Positions 4,822-5,766 of a DNA stretch of 5,766 nucleotides are shown in pieces; the first letter of the stretch is position 1, and each line of letters opens with the position of its first letter. Both the position numbers and the translations under genes were made by a program. The notes under the pieces were generated by a model that saw nothing but the letters and a program-made list of their open reading frames with translations, had not been told where the DNA came from and did no database searches. Location of the stretch: assembly GCA_029560815.1 (NCBI GenBank), contig JAKQKF010000518.1:1-5766 (forward strand). The letters are read 5' to 3'. This DNA is from a bacterium (GTDB lineage: Bacteria > KSB1 > UBA2214).

Positions 4822-5766
4822 TTACCTCTTTCCATAAAATCTGTCGAGGAAGCGATATCGGACCTCTTGCTGGGCTGCGGCCGCTCCGGATTCGACATCT
4901 ATCACCATCACCAGTGGTGCCGGGTCGTCTGTCCTCATCGCCGGCCATTCCGGCAGCCCCTCACCGTTCGGATCTCCCCGCTTGATGAAATTGGCGAAAT
5001 AGCTCAGCATGGTGCGCGAGACCGCATAGTCTTCCGCCGTCCAGGCGAAATCCGTAATCAGGGGCAGGTTGCCCATGGCGTATTCGATTTCACAGGCGTG
5101 GGGGGCGCCGATGGGCGCTGCTGTGGCCGGTTTGGCCTCGCTGCCGGCGGCGGCGTCCTGATCCGGGGAGCCGGGCCGGCTGGCCAGGGGCGGCCGCAGC
5201 TTGCTGTAGAGATACCGGTAGACCGGCTGTGCGCTATGACGGAGGTGGAGGTCGATCCACTTCCAGGTGCTGTAGGCGATAAAACGGTCGGAGGCGAGAG
5301 CGGTGGCCGAGAGTTCGATCTCCCTCTCTGAGCCATGGGGATAGAGCCTGGCGGCCTCTTCCCAATCCTCCGGGAAGGCCTCTTTCAGCCGGTCATGATA
5401 GATCTGCTCCGTATAGGGTCCCCGGGTGAAGCCCTGTCCGGAGATCTCGGCCGAGTTCCACCCCGCCAGCAGCGGCACCTGGGCCTGCTCCCCCTGTGTA
5501 AAAATCTCCGGCAGGAGTCTGGGGAAGAAATAGCCGTCCAGCACGACGGGAAAGGGCTTGCCGCCGGATTGGGTATAGATCTCAAAAATCCGGCTGGTGG
5601 GCAGGGCGCGCAGTTCGGCCAGTGAGGTGCAGCCTGTTTTCCGTGCGAATTCCACTCCTCTCTGCTCGGCCTCGGCCAGAGGGACCGGCTCCCGCGTCGG
5701 GTGAATGGCTGCGCCGCTCTCGCCGATGGCTCCGGCGATAAGCCCTTTCGAGAGGGGAGAGGCCAT
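4822..5766 (-). CDS. Type B carboxylesterase (para-nitrobenzyl esterase family), 3' part
   Basis: The last 314 codons of an alpha/beta-hydrolase are visible; the 5' part, including the nucleophile elbow (GESAG in the family), lies beyond the right edge. The visible part opens with ASPLSKGL...AIGESGA, the family block that follows the nucleophile by about 15 residues, so the Met at 5766 is almost surely internal. Numbering from the edge, GWNSAEISG contains the catalytic acid E107, and GAPHACEIEYAMGN contains the catalytic His223. Near the end, FANFIKRGDPNGEGLPEWPA (259-278) is the usual C-terminal block. An Ala/Pro-rich insertion at about 192-217 precedes the His motif. Family members hydrolyse carboxylic esters, often broadly; many are exported, but the N-terminus is not visible. 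Its tight link to the dehydrogenase suggests that one hydrolysis product may be the dehydrogenase substrate, which is inference. Confidence 0.92.
   Translation of the reverse strand: MASPLSKGLIAGAIGESGAAIHPTREPVPLAEAEQRGVEFARKTGCTSLAELRALPTSRIFEIYTQSGGKPFPVVLDGYFFPRLLPEIFTQGEQAQVPLLAGWNSAEISGQGFTRGPYTEQIYHDRLKEAFPEDWEEAARLYPHGSEREIELSATALASDRFIAYSTWKWIDLHLRHSAQPVYRYLYSKLRPPLASRPGSPDQDAAAGSEAKPATAAPIGAPHACEIEYAMGNLPLITDFAWTAEDYAVSRTMLSYFANFIKRGDPNGEGLPEWPAMRTDDPAPLVMVIDVESGAAAAQQEVRYRFLDRFYGKR
4824..4829 (-). promoter_or_regulatory. Ribosome site embedded in the esterase stop, coupling the two genes
   Basis: On the minus strand the esterase ends AAG AGG TAA, and these codons contain AGAGGT, the ribosome site for the ATG at 4820. 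The junction TAACATG leaves one base between stop and start, the usual layout for translational coupling. It also argues for the start at 4820 over longer alternatives. Confidence 0.65.

Noticed and set aside
4720..5331. A plus-strand 203-codon open frame antisense to the esterase and dehydrogenase
   Set aside because: Both minus-strand genes have clear catalytic motifs throughout this span; this frame has none.
1..5766. tRNA, rRNA, CRISPR arrays, insertion sequences or phage genes
   Set aside because: No cloverleaf-like stretch, regular spaced repeats, transposase motifs or terminal inverted repeats were seen on either strand.

Overview
The window reads as GC-rich bacterial chromosome with strong G/C preference at codon third positions. 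The best taxonomic hint is a stray C-terminal sorting tail of the type IX secretion system (T9SS) kind near 3696-3785. T9SS is characteristic of the Bacteroidetes/Chlorobi/Ignavibacteria group and related candidate phyla such as KSB1, Calditrichaeota and Zixibacteria. Together with the HGSNAT-like acyltransferase and the high GC, this suggests an uncultivated FCB-superphylum bacterium. That placement is inference, not shown directly.

Layout. (1) 1-165, minus: 5' end of a heparan-alpha-glucosaminide N-acetyltransferase-like membrane protein (NagX/DUF5009 type), cut by the left window edge, with a good sigma70-type promoter. (2) 166-470: divergent control region holding that promoter, a 15-bp interrupted palindrome and an AT-rich block that probably serves ftsH. 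(3) 471-2468, plus: complete ftsH, a membrane AAA+ zinc metalloprotease with an unusual Ile in the pore loop. (4) 2593-3624, plus: complete two-TM membrane protein with a DUF697-like domain, closed by a strong intrinsic terminator at 3667-3694. (5) 3696-3785, minus: remnant of a T9SS cargo gene lying directly after, and in frame with, the stop codon of the next gene. (6) 3786-4820, minus: zinc-dependent medium-chain (sorbitol/threonine-type) dehydrogenase. (7) 4822-5766, minus: C-terminal part of a type B carboxylesterase, running off the right edge and separated from the dehydrogenase by one base.

How the genes fit together. Two units converge on the terminator at 3667-3694. The plus unit (ftsH plus the DUF697-like gene) looks like envelope quality control or stress. 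The minus unit (esterase then dehydrogenase, tightly coupled) looks catabolic: ester hydrolysis followed by oxidation of a polyol or other secondary alcohol, although the substrates cannot be read from sequence. The left gene is divergent and independent; its family acts on amino sugars. No RNA gene, CRISPR array, insertion sequence or phage gene was seen. The points most worth a second look are the T9SS tail fragment, the FtsH pore-loop substitution, and the DUF697-like gene next to ftsH without a recognisable GTPase partner in view.
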